In this document: piece by piece, positions 7,804 through 16,326 of the stretch | Numbering within the stretch: the stretch's first letter is position 1 | Layout: every line of letters begins with the position of its first letter | NCBI RefSeq assembly: GCF_014779795.1 | Contig: NZ_JACXZS010000001.1 | Location: forward strand, 620,001 to 684,000 | Source of the DNA: Microbacterium helvum | Lineage (GTDB): Bacteria > Actinomycetota > Actinomycetes > Actinomycetales > Microbacteriaceae | DNA length: 64,000 bases | Direction of reading: 5' to 3' | Made by a program: the position numbers and the translations under genes | Notes under the pieces: model-generated | What the model was told of the DNA's origin: nothing | Databases searched by the model: none | Seen by the model: only the letters and a program-made list of their open reading frames with translations

Positions 7804-8966
7804 CGACGCTGTCACCCGACATCCTGACCACGCTCGAGGGGCAGGGCATCGAACTGCCCAGCTGGGCATTCGGCAATTCCGGCACGCGCTTCCGCGTGTT
7901 CACCACGCCCGGCACGCCGCGCGACCCGTACGAGAAGATCGCCGACGCCGCGCAGGTCAACGCCTACACGAAGCTCGCCCCGAGCGTCGCACTGCACATC
8001 CCGTGGGACAAGGTCGAGGACTACTCCGACCTTCGCCGCCACGCGGAGGACCTCGGAGTGACCCTGGGCACGATCAACTCGAACACCTTCCAGGACGAGG
8101 ACTACAAGTTCGGGGCGCTCACGCACCACGACGACCGCATCCGCCAGAAGGCCATCGACCACCACTTCGAGTGCATCGACATCATGCACGCGACCGGTTC
8201 GCGCGACCTCAAGATCTGGCTCGCCGAGGGCTCGAACTACCCCGGCCAGGCAGACATGCGCGCTCGTCAGGACCGCCTGCACGATTCGCTGCAGGAGATC
8301 TACGACCGTCTGTCGGATGAGCAGCGCCTCGTGCTGGAGTACAAGTTCTTCGAGCCGGCGTTCTACCACACCGACGTTCCGGACTGGGGCACCTCGTACG
8401 CCCAGGTGGCCGCTCTCGGCGACAAGGCGATGGTGTGCCTCGACACCGGCCACCACGCGCCGGGCACGAACATCGAGTTCATCGTCATGCAGCTGCTGCG
8501 TCTCGGCAAGCTCGGCTCGTTCGACTTCAACTCGCGCTTCTACGCCGACGACGACCTCATCGTGGGGGCGGCCGACCCGTTCCAGCTGTTCCGCATCATC
8601 TTCGAGGTCGTGCGCGGCGGCGGGCTCAACAACCCGGACGTGGCGTTCATGCTCGACCAGTGCCACAACATCGAAGACAAGATCCCCGGGCAGATCCGCT
8701 CGGTGCTCAACGTCCAGGAGATGACGGCGCGCGCGCTGCTCGTCGACCGCGACGCCCTCGCCGCCGCCCAGCAGGCGAACGACGTGCTGGCGGCCAACGC
8801 CGTCTTCATGGACGCGTTCTACACCGACGTGCGCCCGTCCCTGGCCGCGTGGCGCGAGTCGCGCGGACTCGCGGCCGACCCGATGGCCGCGTACGCGGCA
8901 TCCGGCTACCAGTCGAAGATCGCTGCCGACCGCGTCGGCGGCACGCAGGCCGGCTGGGGCGCGTAA
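7800..8966 (+). CDS. rhaI: L-rhamnose isomerase
   Basis: 388 residues, start overlapping the rhaM stop. It converts L-rhamnose to L-rhamnulose. The sequence matches the RhaI type found in Pseudomonas and actinobacteria rather than E. coli RhaA: a TIM barrel with metal-site segments LEYKFFEP, CLDTGHHAPGTN and SFDFNSRFYADDDL, and a C-terminal RVGGTQAGWGA. Length matches the family. It sits between mutarotase and the downstream aldolase and kinase, in pathway context. Confidence 0.94.
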   Translation: MTTLSPDILTTLEGQGIELPSWAFGNSGTRFRVFTTPGTPRDPYEKIADAAQVNAYTKLAPSVALHIPWDKVEDYSDLRRHAEDLGVTLGTINSNTFQDEDYKFGALTHHDDRIRQKAIDHHFECIDIMHATGSRDLKIWLAEGSNYPGQADMRARQDRLHDSLQEIYDRLSDEQRLVLEYKFFEPAFYHTDVPDWGTSYAQVAALGDKAMVCLDTGHHAPGTNIEFIVMQLLRLGKLGSFDFNSRFYADDDLIVGAADPFQLFRIIFEVVRGGGLNNPDVAFMLDQCHNIEDKIPGQIRSVLNVQEMTARALLVDRDALAAAQQANDVLAANAVFMDAFYTDVRPSLAAWRESRGLAADPMAAYAASGYQSKIAADRVGGTQAGWGA

Positions 8967-9077
8967 GCCCTGGCAGTCAGACCCACTCGGGGTGCGGGAA
9001 GCCGATCCCCGCGCCCCGGGTGCACCACTTCACTTCGATCCCGGCATCGCAGCCGGCCCGAACTCCGAAGGACCCAC

Positions 9078-10142
9078 ATGAGCGAGCCTTACTCCGCCGC
9101 CGACGGCCTCGTGCGCGTCTATCCCGCGCGCGAGCCGAACGGCACCGGCCTGCTGTGGGCCCACGGCGGCGCCTTCGCGTTCGGCGACCTCGACATGCCC
9201 GAGTCCGACTGGGTGGCTTCGCAGCTTGCCGCGCGCGGCACGACGGTCGTCTCGGTCGACTACCGTCTCGCCCCGGTTCCCGAGGGGTGGGATGCCGGCG
9301 GCCGCGCGCCCGGTGGCCACCACTACCCCGCGGCCTCCGACGACATGCTCTCGGCGTGGGCGTGGACCGTCGACAACGCCGACCGGCTGCGCATGGACCG
9401 CGCGCGCCTGGCGATCGGCGGGACGAGCGCGGGCGGCAACCTCGCCGCCGGCGCCGCGCTGCGGCTCATCGAGCGACGCGCCGAGGTGCGTCCCGCGCTG
9501 GCGCTGCTCGCCTACCCGACGCTCCTCGCGGTGCAGCCCGCTCCTGACACCGACCTGCGCGCCGCACTGGATGCGCAGCCCGAAGCCGACCGGTTCAAGC
9601 CCGACATGGTGCTCGCGATGTACGAGAACTACCTCGGCGGCCCGGTCGATCGTGCGCCGCTCGGTGCGATCCCGGGCCTCGCGCGCCCCGTCGACCTCGT
9701 GCAGTTCCCGCCGACGCTCATGGTCAACGGCGAGGTCGACGAGCTCCGGGTCTCGGGCGAGGCGTTCGCCGCGGCGCTGCTCGCCGCCGGCCGCCCCATC
9801 GAGGTGGTGACCGAGCCGGGCACCGAGCACGGCCATCTGAACCGTCCGCAGGAGCCGGCGGCATCCCTCACCCTCGCCCGCTTCGCGGAGCGCCTCGCCG
9901 CGCTGCCCGCGTCCGCCGCGGCCGCCGCGCCCACCGCACCCTCCGCGCACGCCACGCACGCTGCACACCCCGCGCCCACCGCCTCCTCCGCGCCCACTGC
10001 ACACCCCGCGCCCGCCGCACACCCCGCGCCCGCCGCCCCCTCCGTGCCCGCCGCTTCGGCAACGCGCACGGCCACGGCTCCGCAGTCACCTTCTGCGGCC
10101 CCGACCACCGCTCTTGCGCAAGAAGTGACTGCGGAGCCCTAG
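9078..10142 (+). CDS. Alpha/beta hydrolase (HSL/family IV esterase) with Ala/Pro-rich tail
   Basis: 354 residues. Residues 1-270 are a hormone-sensitive-lipase-type esterase: oxyanion motif AHGGAFAFG (about 29-37), nucleophile GTSAGGN (about 115-121), acid in NGEVDELR and catalytic His in TEHGHLN (about 254). Residues about 275-354 are low-complexity Ala/Pro/His/Ser/Thr repeats, and the last 25 codons read through a palindromic repeat (10078-10138), so this tail may be repeat-derived. It lies within the rhamnose operon, 111 bp after rhaI. It may deacylate rhamnose-containing esters, which is inference. An ATG with GAAGGA upstream supports the start. Confidence 0.82.
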   Translation: MSEPYSAADGLVRVYPAREPNGTGLLWAHGGAFAFGDLDMPESDWVASQLAARGTTVVSVDYRLAPVPEGWDAGGRAPGGHHYPAASDDMLSAWAWTVDNADRLRMDRARLAIGGTSAGGNLAAGAALRLIERRAEVRPALALLAYPTLLAVQPAPDTDLRAALDAQPEADRFKPDMVLAMYENYLGGPVDRAPLGAIPGLARPVDLVQFPPTLMVNGEVDELRVSGEAFAAALLAAGRPIEVVTEPGTEHGHLNRPQEPAASLTLARFAERLAALPASAAAAAPTAPSAHATHAAHPAPTASSAPTAHPAPAAHPAPAAPSVPAASATRTATAPQSPSAAPTTALAQEVTAEP

Positions 10143-10213
10143 ACCCCTCCTGTTCCGCAGTCACCATCTGCGCATCCACCGTCCGCGAACCGCACGAAAT
10201 GACCGCGGAGCAC
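10078..10213. repeat. Palindromic repeat cluster, REP-like
   Basis: GCTCCGCAGTCACCTTCTGCG (near 10078) pairs with CGCAAGAAGTGACTGCGGAGC (ending 10138), 18 of 21 positions complementary. A second partial pair follows: TCCGCAGTCACCATCTGCG (from 10153) with AAATGACCGCGGAGC (10197-10211). The first pair overlaps the 3' end of the esterase gene; the second fills the gap before the aldolase gene. Confidence 0.7.
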
Positions 10214-10234
10214 CACGAACCCGAAGGACATGAC

Positions 10235-12271
10235 ATGACGAACGAAGCCGTCGAGCAGCTGATCGCGCGGTCGAACCGCCTCGGCGCCGACCCGAAGAAC
10301 ACCAACTACGCCGGCGGCAACACCTCGGCCAAGGGCACCGAGACCGACCCGGTCACCGGCGAGCCGGTCGAGCTGCTGTGGGTGAAGGGCTCGGGCGGCG
10401 ACCTCGGCACGCTGAAGCCCGAGGGGCTCGCGGTGCTGCGCCTGGACCGCATGCGCGCGCTGGTCGACGTGTACCCGGGCGTGGAGCGTGAGGACGAGAT
10501 GGTCGCCGCGTTCGACTACTGCCTGCACGGCAAGGGCGGGGCCGCCCCGTCGATCGACACCGCGATGCACGGCCTCGTGGATGCCGCGCACGTCGATCAC
10601 CTGCACCCCGACGCGGGCATCGCGATCGCGACCGCGGCCGACGGCGAAGAGCTCACCGCGAAGATCTTCGGCGACAAGGTCGTGTGGGTGCCGTGGCGCC
10701 GGCCCGGCTTCCAGCTCGGGCTGGACATCGCCGCGATCAAGGCGGCCAACCCGCAGGCGATCGGCACGATCCTCGGGGGTCACGGCATCACCGCGTGGGG
10801 CGACACGTCGGATGAGGCCGAGGCCAACTCGCTGTGGATCATCGAGACCGCGCAGGCCTACATCGACGCGAACGGCACGGCCGACCCGTTCGGAGGAGTT
10901 CGTGCCGGGTTCGAGGCGCTGCCCGAGGCCGAGCGCCGGGCGAAGGCCGCCGCGCTGGCCGCCACGATCCGCGGGCTCGCGTCGACCGACAAGCCGATGG
11001 TCGGCCACTTCACCGACGCGGCCGTCGTCACCGACTTCCTCGCGTCCGTGAAGGCGCCCGCCCTCGCGGCGCTCGGCACCAGCTGCCCTGACCACTTCCT
11101 GCGCACGAAGGTCAAGCCGCTGATCCTCGACCTTCCGGCCGACGCGACGGTCGAGGCATCCATCGCCCGCCTGGCCGAGCTGCACGAGGCCTACCGGGCC
11201 GACTACCAGGCGTACTACGACGCGCACGCGACCGCCGAGTCGCCCGCGATCCGCGGCGCCGACCCGCTCATCGTGCTGATCCCCGGTGTGGGCATGTTCT
11301 CGTACGGCGCGAACAAGCAGACCGCGCGCGTGGCCGGCGAGTTCTACGTCAACGCGATCAACGTGATGCGCGGCGCCGAGGCGCTGTCGACGTACGCGCC
11401 GATCACGGACGCCGAGAAGTTCCGCATCGAGTACTGGGCGCTGGAAGAGGCGAAGCTGCAGCGGATGCCCAAGCCCAAGACCCACCAGGGCCGCATCGCG
11501 TTCGTCACCGGCGCCGCGTCGGGCATCGGCAAGGCGATCGCGACCCGCCTGGCCGCCGAGGGCGCGTGCGTCGTGGTCGCCGACCTCGACCTCGAGAAGG
11601 CGCAGGCCGCGGCCGCCGAGCTCGGCGGCACCGACGTCGCGATCGGGGTGGCCGCGAACGTCGCCGATGCCGAGGGCGTGCAGGCCGCGATCGACGCGAC
11701 GCTGCTCGCGTTCGGCGGCATCGACCTGGTCGTCAACAACGCCGGGCTGTCGCTGTCGAAGCCGCTGCTGGAGACCACCGAGAAGGACTGGGACCTGCAG
11801 CACGACGTCATGGCCAAGGGCTCGTTCCTCGTGTCGAAGGCGGCCGCGAAGGCCCTCATCGAGCAGCGGATGGGCGGCGACGTGATCTACATCTCGTCGA
11901 AGAACTCCGTCTTCGCCGGCCCGAACAACATCGCGTACTCCGCGACGAAGGCCGACCAGGCCCACCAGGTGCGGCTGCTCGCGGTCGAGCTCGGCGAGCA
12001 CGGCGTGCGCGTCAACGGCATCAACCCCGACGGCGTCGTCCGCGGCTCCGGCATCTTCGCCGCCGGCTGGGGCGCCAACCGTGCCGCGACCTACGGCGTC
12101 AAGGAAGAGGACCTCGGCCAGTTCTACGCCAACCGCACGATCCTCAAGCGCGAGGTCGTGCCCGAGAACGTCGCCGACGCCGTCTACGTCCTGACGGGCC
12201 CCGAGCTCAGCCGCACCACGGGCCTGCACATCCCCGTCGACTCCGGCGTCGCCGCCGCCTTCCTGCGATGA
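10235..12271 (+). CDS. rhaE: Bifunctional rhamnulose-1-phosphate aldolase / L-lactaldehyde dehydrogenase
   Basis: 678 residues from ATG 10235 (MTNEAVEQL); GAAGGAC upstream favours this over ATG 10199, which lies in repeat DNA. Residues about 1-420 are a class II aldolase domain with metal-site HVDHLHPDAG (near 117-126). It cleaves rhamnulose-1-phosphate to DHAP and L-lactaldehyde. Residues about 424-678 are a short-chain dehydrogenase: TGAASGIGKA (about 425) binds NAD, and YSATK (about 567) is catalytic. This half probably oxidises lactaldehyde to lactate. The fusion (often called RhaEW) is known in Bacillus and actinobacteria. It lies between isomerase and kinase. Confidence 0.93.
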   Translation: MTNEAVEQLIARSNRLGADPKNTNYAGGNTSAKGTETDPVTGEPVELLWVKGSGGDLGTLKPEGLAVLRLDRMRALVDVYPGVEREDEMVAAFDYCLHGKGGAAPSIDTAMHGLVDAAHVDHLHPDAGIAIATAADGEELTAKIFGDKVVWVPWRRPGFQLGLDIAAIKAANPQAIGTILGGHGITAWGDTSDEAEANSLWIIETAQAYIDANGTADPFGGVRAGFEALPEAERRAKAAALAATIRGLASTDKPMVGHFTDAAVVTDFLASVKAPALAALGTSCPDHFLRTKVKPLILDLPADATVEASIARLAELHEAYRADYQAYYDAHATAESPAIRGADPLIVLIPGVGMFSYGANKQTARVAGEFYVNAINVMRGAEALSTYAPITDAEKFRIEYWALEEAKLQRMPKPKTHQGRIAFVTGAASGIGKAIATRLAAEGACVVVADLDLEKAQAAAAELGGTDVAIGVAANVADAEGVQAAIDATLLAFGGIDLVVNNAGLSLSKPLLETTEKDWDLQHDVMAKGSFLVSKAAAKALIEQRMGGDVIYISSKNSVFAGPNNIAYSATKADQAHQVRLLAVELGEHGVRVNGINPDGVVRGSGIFAAGWGANRAATYGVKEEDLGQFYANRTILKREVVPENVADAVYVLTGPELSRTTGLHIPVDSGVAAAFLR

Positions 12272-12441
12272 CCGGCGTGACCCTTCCCCGTCGAGAACCC
12301 GCGATCTCGGCGAGAGACCACGCTGTCGGCGTCGATACCGGGGTTGCTCGGCGAGAAACCGCGTTGTCGGCGAGGGATGCCGGCGGCAACAGCGGCAAGA
12401 GCGGCAACGGCGGCAAGCGCGGCAAGAGGAGCGTCCGGTGA
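12268..12441 (+). CDS. Possible 57-residue bridging ORF made of repeats
   Basis: The ATG overlaps the aldolase stop (ATGA) and the stop overlaps the rhaB start (GTGA), so the frame exactly bridges the two genes. The predicted peptide repeats RREPAISARD and RRETALSARD, then ends in Gly/Lys/Ser/Asn-rich residues from a 9-bp tandem repeat. It could be a real small protein, or a frame that keeps ribosomes moving from rhaE to rhaB. The composition looks repeat-derived rather than selected, so I hold it at low confidence. Confidence 0.35.
   Translation: MTGVTLPRREPAISARDHAVGVDTGVARRETALSARDAGGNSGKSGNGGKRGKRSVR
12290..12373 (+). repeat. Three imperfect direct repeats of about 24 bp
   Basis: Units near 12290, 12311 and 12350 share a core GCGAGAAACCGCGTTGTCGG or close variants. 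They fall between rhaE and rhaB and are read in the bridging frame as RRE-type peptides. Confidence 0.6.
12382..12429 (+). repeat. 9-bp tandem repeat, about five units
   Basis: Units GGCAACAGC, GGCAAGAGC, GGCAACGGC, GGCAAGCGC and GGCAAGAGG follow one another directly, ending 8 bp before the rhaB GTG. The last unit (GGCAAGAGG) supplies an AGAGG-type ribosome site for rhaB. Confidence 0.65.
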
Positions 12442-13916
12442 CCGCGCCCACGCCCACTTCGCAGGGTGCCGGCGCGCCGCGTGACGCCGCGGGGCGCGTG
12501 AGCCCAGGGGTCGTCGCGGCGGTCGACCTCGGTGCGACCAGCGGGCGCGTCATGCTCGGCTACGTCGGCGACGGCGTGCTGCGGCTCGAGCAGGTCGCGC
12601 GGTTCCCGAACGGACCCGTCGAGGGCCCCGACGGCGGACTGCACTGGGACTTCACGGCGCTGTACCGGCACATCGTCGAGGGCCTCGCCGAGGCGCTGCG
12701 GCGCGAGCCCGGCATCGCGAGCATCGGCATCGACTCGTGGGCGGTCGACTACGGCCTCGTCCACGGCGGCGAGGTGCTCGGCGAGCCGTTCCACTACCGT
12801 GACGAGCGCACGGCGCGGGGGGTGGATGCCGTCCACGCGACGGCCCCGTTCACCGAGCTGTACCGACGCAACGGTCTGCAGTTCCTCCCCTTCAACACGC
12901 TGTACCAGTACGCGGTCGAGGAGCGGCTGACCGACGCCGAGGTGTCGCTGCTCATCCCCGACCTGGTCGCGTTCCTGCTGACCGGCGCGCGGGTCGCCGA
13001 ACGCACCAACGCGTCGACGACGGGGCTCGTCCACGTCGGCACCGGCCAGTGGGACCTGCAGCTGGCGGAGCGCCTCGGCATTCCGGCATCCGTCCTCCCG
13101 CCCCTGGTCGATCCGGGCGATGTGCTCGGCACGTTGCGCGGTGAGGCGCGCGAGCGCATCGGCGCGCCGCTCGAGGTGATCGCGGTCGGCTCGCACGACA
13201 CCGCGTCGGCGGTCGTGGCCGTGCCGCTCAGCACCCCCGACGCCGCCTACATCTCGTGCGGCACCTGGGGACTCGTGGGCGTCGAACTCGACGCGCCTGT
13301 CGTCAGCGACGAGGCGCGCGAGGCGAACTTCACCAACGAGGGCGGCGTCGACGGGCGCGTGCGGTTCCTGCACAACGTGACGGGCCTGTGGCTGCTGAGC
13401 GAGGCGGTGCGCACGTGGGAGGCGGAGGACGGCGCCGCGATCGACCTTCCCGCCCTGCTGGCCGAGGCCGCTGCCGTGACAGGTGAGATCCCGCTCTTCG
13501 ATGCGAACGATCCGCGGCTGTCGGCGCCCGGCGACATGCCGGCCCGCATCGCCGCGGTGATCGCCGAGTCCGGCGCAGCCGTGCCCGCCACGCGCGCGGC
13601 GTTCGCGCGCACGATCGTCGAGAGCATCGCACAGGCGTTCGCCGACGCCGTCGCGACGGCCGCGCGGCTGACCGGCCGCGACGTGGACGTCATCCACGTC
13701 GTCGGCGGCGGCGCGCTCAACCGCCTGCTGTGCCAGGCCACAGCCGACCGCTCGGGGCTGCCCGTGCTCGCCGGCCCCGTCGAGGCGACCGCCCTGGGCA
13801 ACGTGCTGGTGCAGGCGCGCGCCCACGGCTGGTTCGGACCCGACGCGACCCTGGAAGACCTGCGGCGCGTGGTGGCGGCATCCACCTCTCCCGAGCGCTA
13901 CGAGCCGCACGCGTGA
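12438..13916 (+). CDS. rhaB: L-rhamnulokinase
   Basis: 492 residues from GTG 12438. FGGY-family kinase that phosphorylates L-rhamnulose at O1 with ATP. The N-terminal phosphate loop reads AVDLGATSGRVML (about residues 28-40). Substrate-domain IGIDSWAVDYGL, a middle segment ISCGTWGLVGVEL and the C-terminal ATP-site HVVGGGALNRLLCQ are all typical of RhaB. The first 20 residues (Ala/Pro/Thr-rich) extend beyond the E. coli enzyme, so an internal start is possible, but GTG 12438 has AGAGG upstream. Its stop overlaps the next gene's start. Confidence 0.93.
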   Translation: MTAPTPTSQGAGAPRDAAGRVSPGVVAAVDLGATSGRVMLGYVGDGVLRLEQVARFPNGPVEGPDGGLHWDFTALYRHIVEGLAEALRREPGIASIGIDSWAVDYGLVHGGEVLGEPFHYRDERTARGVDAVHATAPFTELYRRNGLQFLPFNTLYQYAVEERLTDAEVSLLIPDLVAFLLTGARVAERTNASTTGLVHVGTGQWDLQLAERLGIPASVLPPLVDPGDVLGTLRGEARERIGAPLEVIAVGSHDTASAVVAVPLSTPDAAYISCGTWGLVGVELDAPVVSDEAREANFTNEGGVDGRVRFLHNVTGLWLLSEAVRTWEAEDGAAIDLPALLAEAAAVTGEIPLFDANDPRLSAPGDMPARIAAVIAESGAAVPATRAAFARTIVESIAQAFADAVATAARLTGRDVDVIHVVGGGALNRLLCQATADRSGLPVLAGPVEATALGNVLVQARAHGWFGPDATLEDLRRVVAASTSPERYEPHA

Positions 13917-14908
13917 CCGGCTACGACGCTGCGTTCGACTGGGCGCGCCGGCATGTCGCAGCCGGGCGCCTGCCGACCGCGGTGCTGGGCGTCGCGACGG
14001 CGGACGGTGTCGTCGCGCTCGACGCGTTCGGCGCGACGGACGGGCGCCGCGCCCGGGCCGAGGATCCGTACTGGCTGTTCTCGATCACCAAGGTCCTGAC
14101 CGGGATCACCGCTGCGCGCGCCGTCGAGCGCGGGTTCCTCACGTCCCAGACGCCGCTGACCGATGCGCTCCCCGCGTTCGGCGCCGGCCGCGACGCCGAC
14201 GACGTCGTACGTCTCGCGCACCTCGTGAGTCACACCGCCGGCATCCCCGAGCCGACGCTGGATCCCGCAGACGGCCTGCGCGCCGCGCTGCTCGCGCCCG
14301 GACGCGACTTCGCGGCCGGCGCGGCCTCGCGCTACTCGACGGTGGCGTTCGACGGCATCGTCGAGCTCGTGCGGCACGCTGCCGGATGGGAGTGGGATGC
14401 CGACATCTCGGCGTGGTCCGGCGAGCTCGGTGCCGACGGGTTCACGCTCGACCCCGGCGCCGGCCCTCACACCGTCGTCGACGCCGAACGGCTCGGCCTC
14501 GACATGCGGGGCTTCGCGAGCCATCGCAATCCCGGCGCCGGCATGATCGGCACCGCGACAGACCTGCTCGCACTGGGCTCCGCCCTGCTGCGCATCGGCC
14601 GCGGCGAGCGCGACGGGGTCATCCAGCCCGCCACCCTCGCCATGATGCGGCGCCCTCTCACCGGCGACATCCCTCGGCTCGACCCGTATCCCGCCTCGGC
14701 AGGGCAGGACTGGGGCTTCACGCTGAACCTGCGCACGCGCGCACCGGGGCTCATCGACCGCGATGTGTACGGCCACGCGGGCTGGGCGGGCACCGAGTTC
14801 TGGGTGCACCCGACAGCGGGCGTCGTCTACGTGCTCCTGACGAACCAGGCCGAACGGCCCGGAGTCGACGCCGACCAGCTCGACAACGCGGTGGTGTCGG
14901 CGCTCTGA
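13913..14908 (+). CDS. Serine beta-lactamase-like hydrolase (class C/esterase family)
   Basis: 331 residues from GTG 13913, overlapping the rhaB stop by 4 bp. The penicillin-binding fold is recognised by the SxxK motif FSITKVLTG (about residue 60), a YxN-like RYSTVAFD (about 142) and the KTG-equivalent HAGWAG (about 286). There is no signal peptide, so it is probably cytoplasmic. Such proteins are often esterases or D-amino-acid peptidases rather than antibiotic resistance enzymes. As last gene of the rhamnose operon it may act on rhamnose esters alongside the upstream alpha/beta hydrolase, which is inference. Confidence 0.8.
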   Translation: MTGYDAAFDWARRHVAAGRLPTAVLGVATADGVVALDAFGATDGRRARAEDPYWLFSITKVLTGITAARAVERGFLTSQTPLTDALPAFGAGRDADDVVRLAHLVSHTAGIPEPTLDPADGLRAALLAPGRDFAAGAASRYSTVAFDGIVELVRHAAGWEWDADISAWSGELGADGFTLDPGAGPHTVVDAERLGLDMRGFASHRNPGAGMIGTATDLLALGSALLRIGRGERDGVIQPATLAMMRRPLTGDIPRLDPYPASAGQDWGFTLNLRTRAPGLIDRDVYGHAGWAGTEFWVHPTAGVVYVLLTNQAERPGVDADQLDNAVVSAL

Positions 14909-14914
14909 CCGGCC

Positions 14915-14950
14915 TGAGCGCCGCGCTCCCGCAGGGCGCCGCGCCGCTCA
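14915..14950. terminator. Weak hairpin between convergent genes
   Basis: TGAGCGCCGCGC pairs imperfectly with CCGCGCCGCTCA across the 39-bp gap between the serine hydrolase and the oppositely oriented oxidoreductase. GC-rich, with no T-tract. Confidence 0.35.
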
Positions 14951-16315
14951 CCGCGTGAGCGCCTCCTGGGTGAGAGCGGACGACGCCTCACCGAGGTCGA
15001 GCTCATCCACCCGCACCGCCTGACCGGTGGCCAGCGAGCGGTTGCCGGCGAGGCCCACTGCGACCGATCGCACACCGTCGTGCCACGTCGCCGCGCGCCC
15101 CAGCGGATCGTTCCCGACACCGCGGAACAGCTCCGTCAGCAGCTGCGCGTCTCCCCCGCCGTGCGCGCCGGCCCCGTCGGGAATGACGAGGCGTCGGGCC
15201 GGCTCGAAGTGCTGCTGGACCACCAGATGCTCGGCGACCGGGCGCACTTCGTCGCCGCCGGCGGCGTCCGGGTGGGCGCTCGGGTCGACGATCGCCGTCG
15301 GGCGCCCGCTGGCCGCGAGGCGCACATCGCCCCGCTCGACGACCGTCAGCTCTGCCCGGCCGCGCGTGCCGTTGACACCGACGACATAGCCCTCCCACGG
15401 CGAATGGGCGTTGAGCGAGTACGACATCGAGGCGCCGCGCGCGTAGTCGACGACGAGCGACAGGTTGTCTTCGATCGTGATGCCGTCGCCGAACACGTCG
15501 CGATCGCGCAGGTAGCCGTCGTGACCCTCCTGCTCGAAGTACAGCCCTCGGAGTTCGGGATCATCGCGCAGGTCGAGGCTGAACGCGTCGCGCAGCGCGG
15601 AGTCCTCCGATCCCCGCGCCGGTCGGGGACCGAGTCCGCGGGCCGCCGCGTTGCCGGCGCCGTAGAAGCGCAGCCCGCCGCTCGCGAAGACGCGGGCGGG
15701 TGCGTCGTCCAGCCACCAGTTGACGAGATCGAAGTGGTGCGACGCCTTGTGGATCAGCAGGCCGCCGGACTTGTCCTTCTCGCGGTGCCAGCGGCGGAAG
15801 TAGTCGGCGCCGTGCGAGGTGTCGAGCAGCCATTCGAAGTGCACCGAGGTGACCTCGCCGATGCGCCCGGACTGAACCACCTCTTTGAGCGCCGAGTTGC
15901 GCGGCGAGTAGCGGTAGTTGAAGGCGACCGTGACCGACCGGCCCGTCCGAGCTGCGGCATCCGCGATGAGCCGGACGCCCTCCTCGCTCGTGGTGAGCGG
16001 CTTCTCGACGACGGCGTCGGCGCCGGCCTCGAGCGCTGTCACGACATGAGCGGCGTGGGTGAAGTCCGGTGAGGTCACGATGACGCGGTCGATGTCCCGG
16101 CGCGCGACCGTCTCCGCCAGCCGGTCGGGCGAGAAGCGCGCGGGCACCGCCGCGCCGCGTGCGCGCAGCCGCGCTTCGTGCCAATCGAGTCGCCCGGGGT
16201 TGGGGTCGGTCCACGCGACGAGCTCTGCCACATCGGCGTGCGGGCCGGCGATCGCGTCGATGTACATCTGGGCCCGACTGCCGGTGCCCACCAGCGCGTA
16301 TCTCGTCCGTGCCAC
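14948..16315 (-). CDS. Gfo/Idh/MocA-family oxidoreductase
   Basis: 455 residues from GTG 16315 (VARTRYALVGTGSRA), with AAGGG seven bases upstream and 11 bp after the permease stop. The N-terminal Rossmann fold has VGTGSRAQMY for NAD(P) and VVEKPLTTS (Lys-Pro near residue 97), the family's catalytic/cofactor signature. The C-terminal half includes KASHHFDLVNWWLDD with a candidate active-site His pair. Members oxidise or epimerise sugars and uronates. The protein is longer than most (usually 330-390). As last gene of the transporter operon it probably processes the imported sugar, whose identity is unknown. Confidence 0.87.
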   Translation of the reverse strand: MARTRYALVGTGSRAQMYIDAIAGPHADVAELVAWTDPNPGRLDWHEARLRARGAAVPARFSPDRLAETVARRDIDRVIVTSPDFTHAAHVVTALEAGADAVVEKPLTTSEEGVRLIADAAARTGRSVTVAFNYRYSPRNSALKEVVQSGRIGEVTSVHFEWLLDTSHGADYFRRWHREKDKSGGLLIHKASHHFDLVNWWLDDAPARVFASGGLRFYGAGNAAARGLGPRPARGSEDSALRDAFSLDLRDDPELRGLYFEQEGHDGYLRDRDVFGDGITIEDNLSLVVDYARGASMSYSLNAHSPWEGYVVGVNGTRGRAELTVVERGDVRLAASGRPTAIVDPSAHPDAAGGDEVRPVAEHLVVQQHFEPARRLVIPDGAGAHGGGDAQLLTELFRGVGNDPLGRAATWHDGVRSVAVGLAGNRSLATGQAVRVDELDLGEASSALTQEALTR

Positions 16316-16326
16316 TGCGGCGCCCT

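Noticed and set aside
12290..12430. CRISPR-like direct repeats
   Set aside because: Repeats are imperfect, few and contiguous or overlapping, with no uniform spacers or cas genes.
10139..12553. An 804-codon minus-strand open frame opposite rhaE
   Set aside because: Antisense shadow; rhaE has unmistakable domains on the plus strand.
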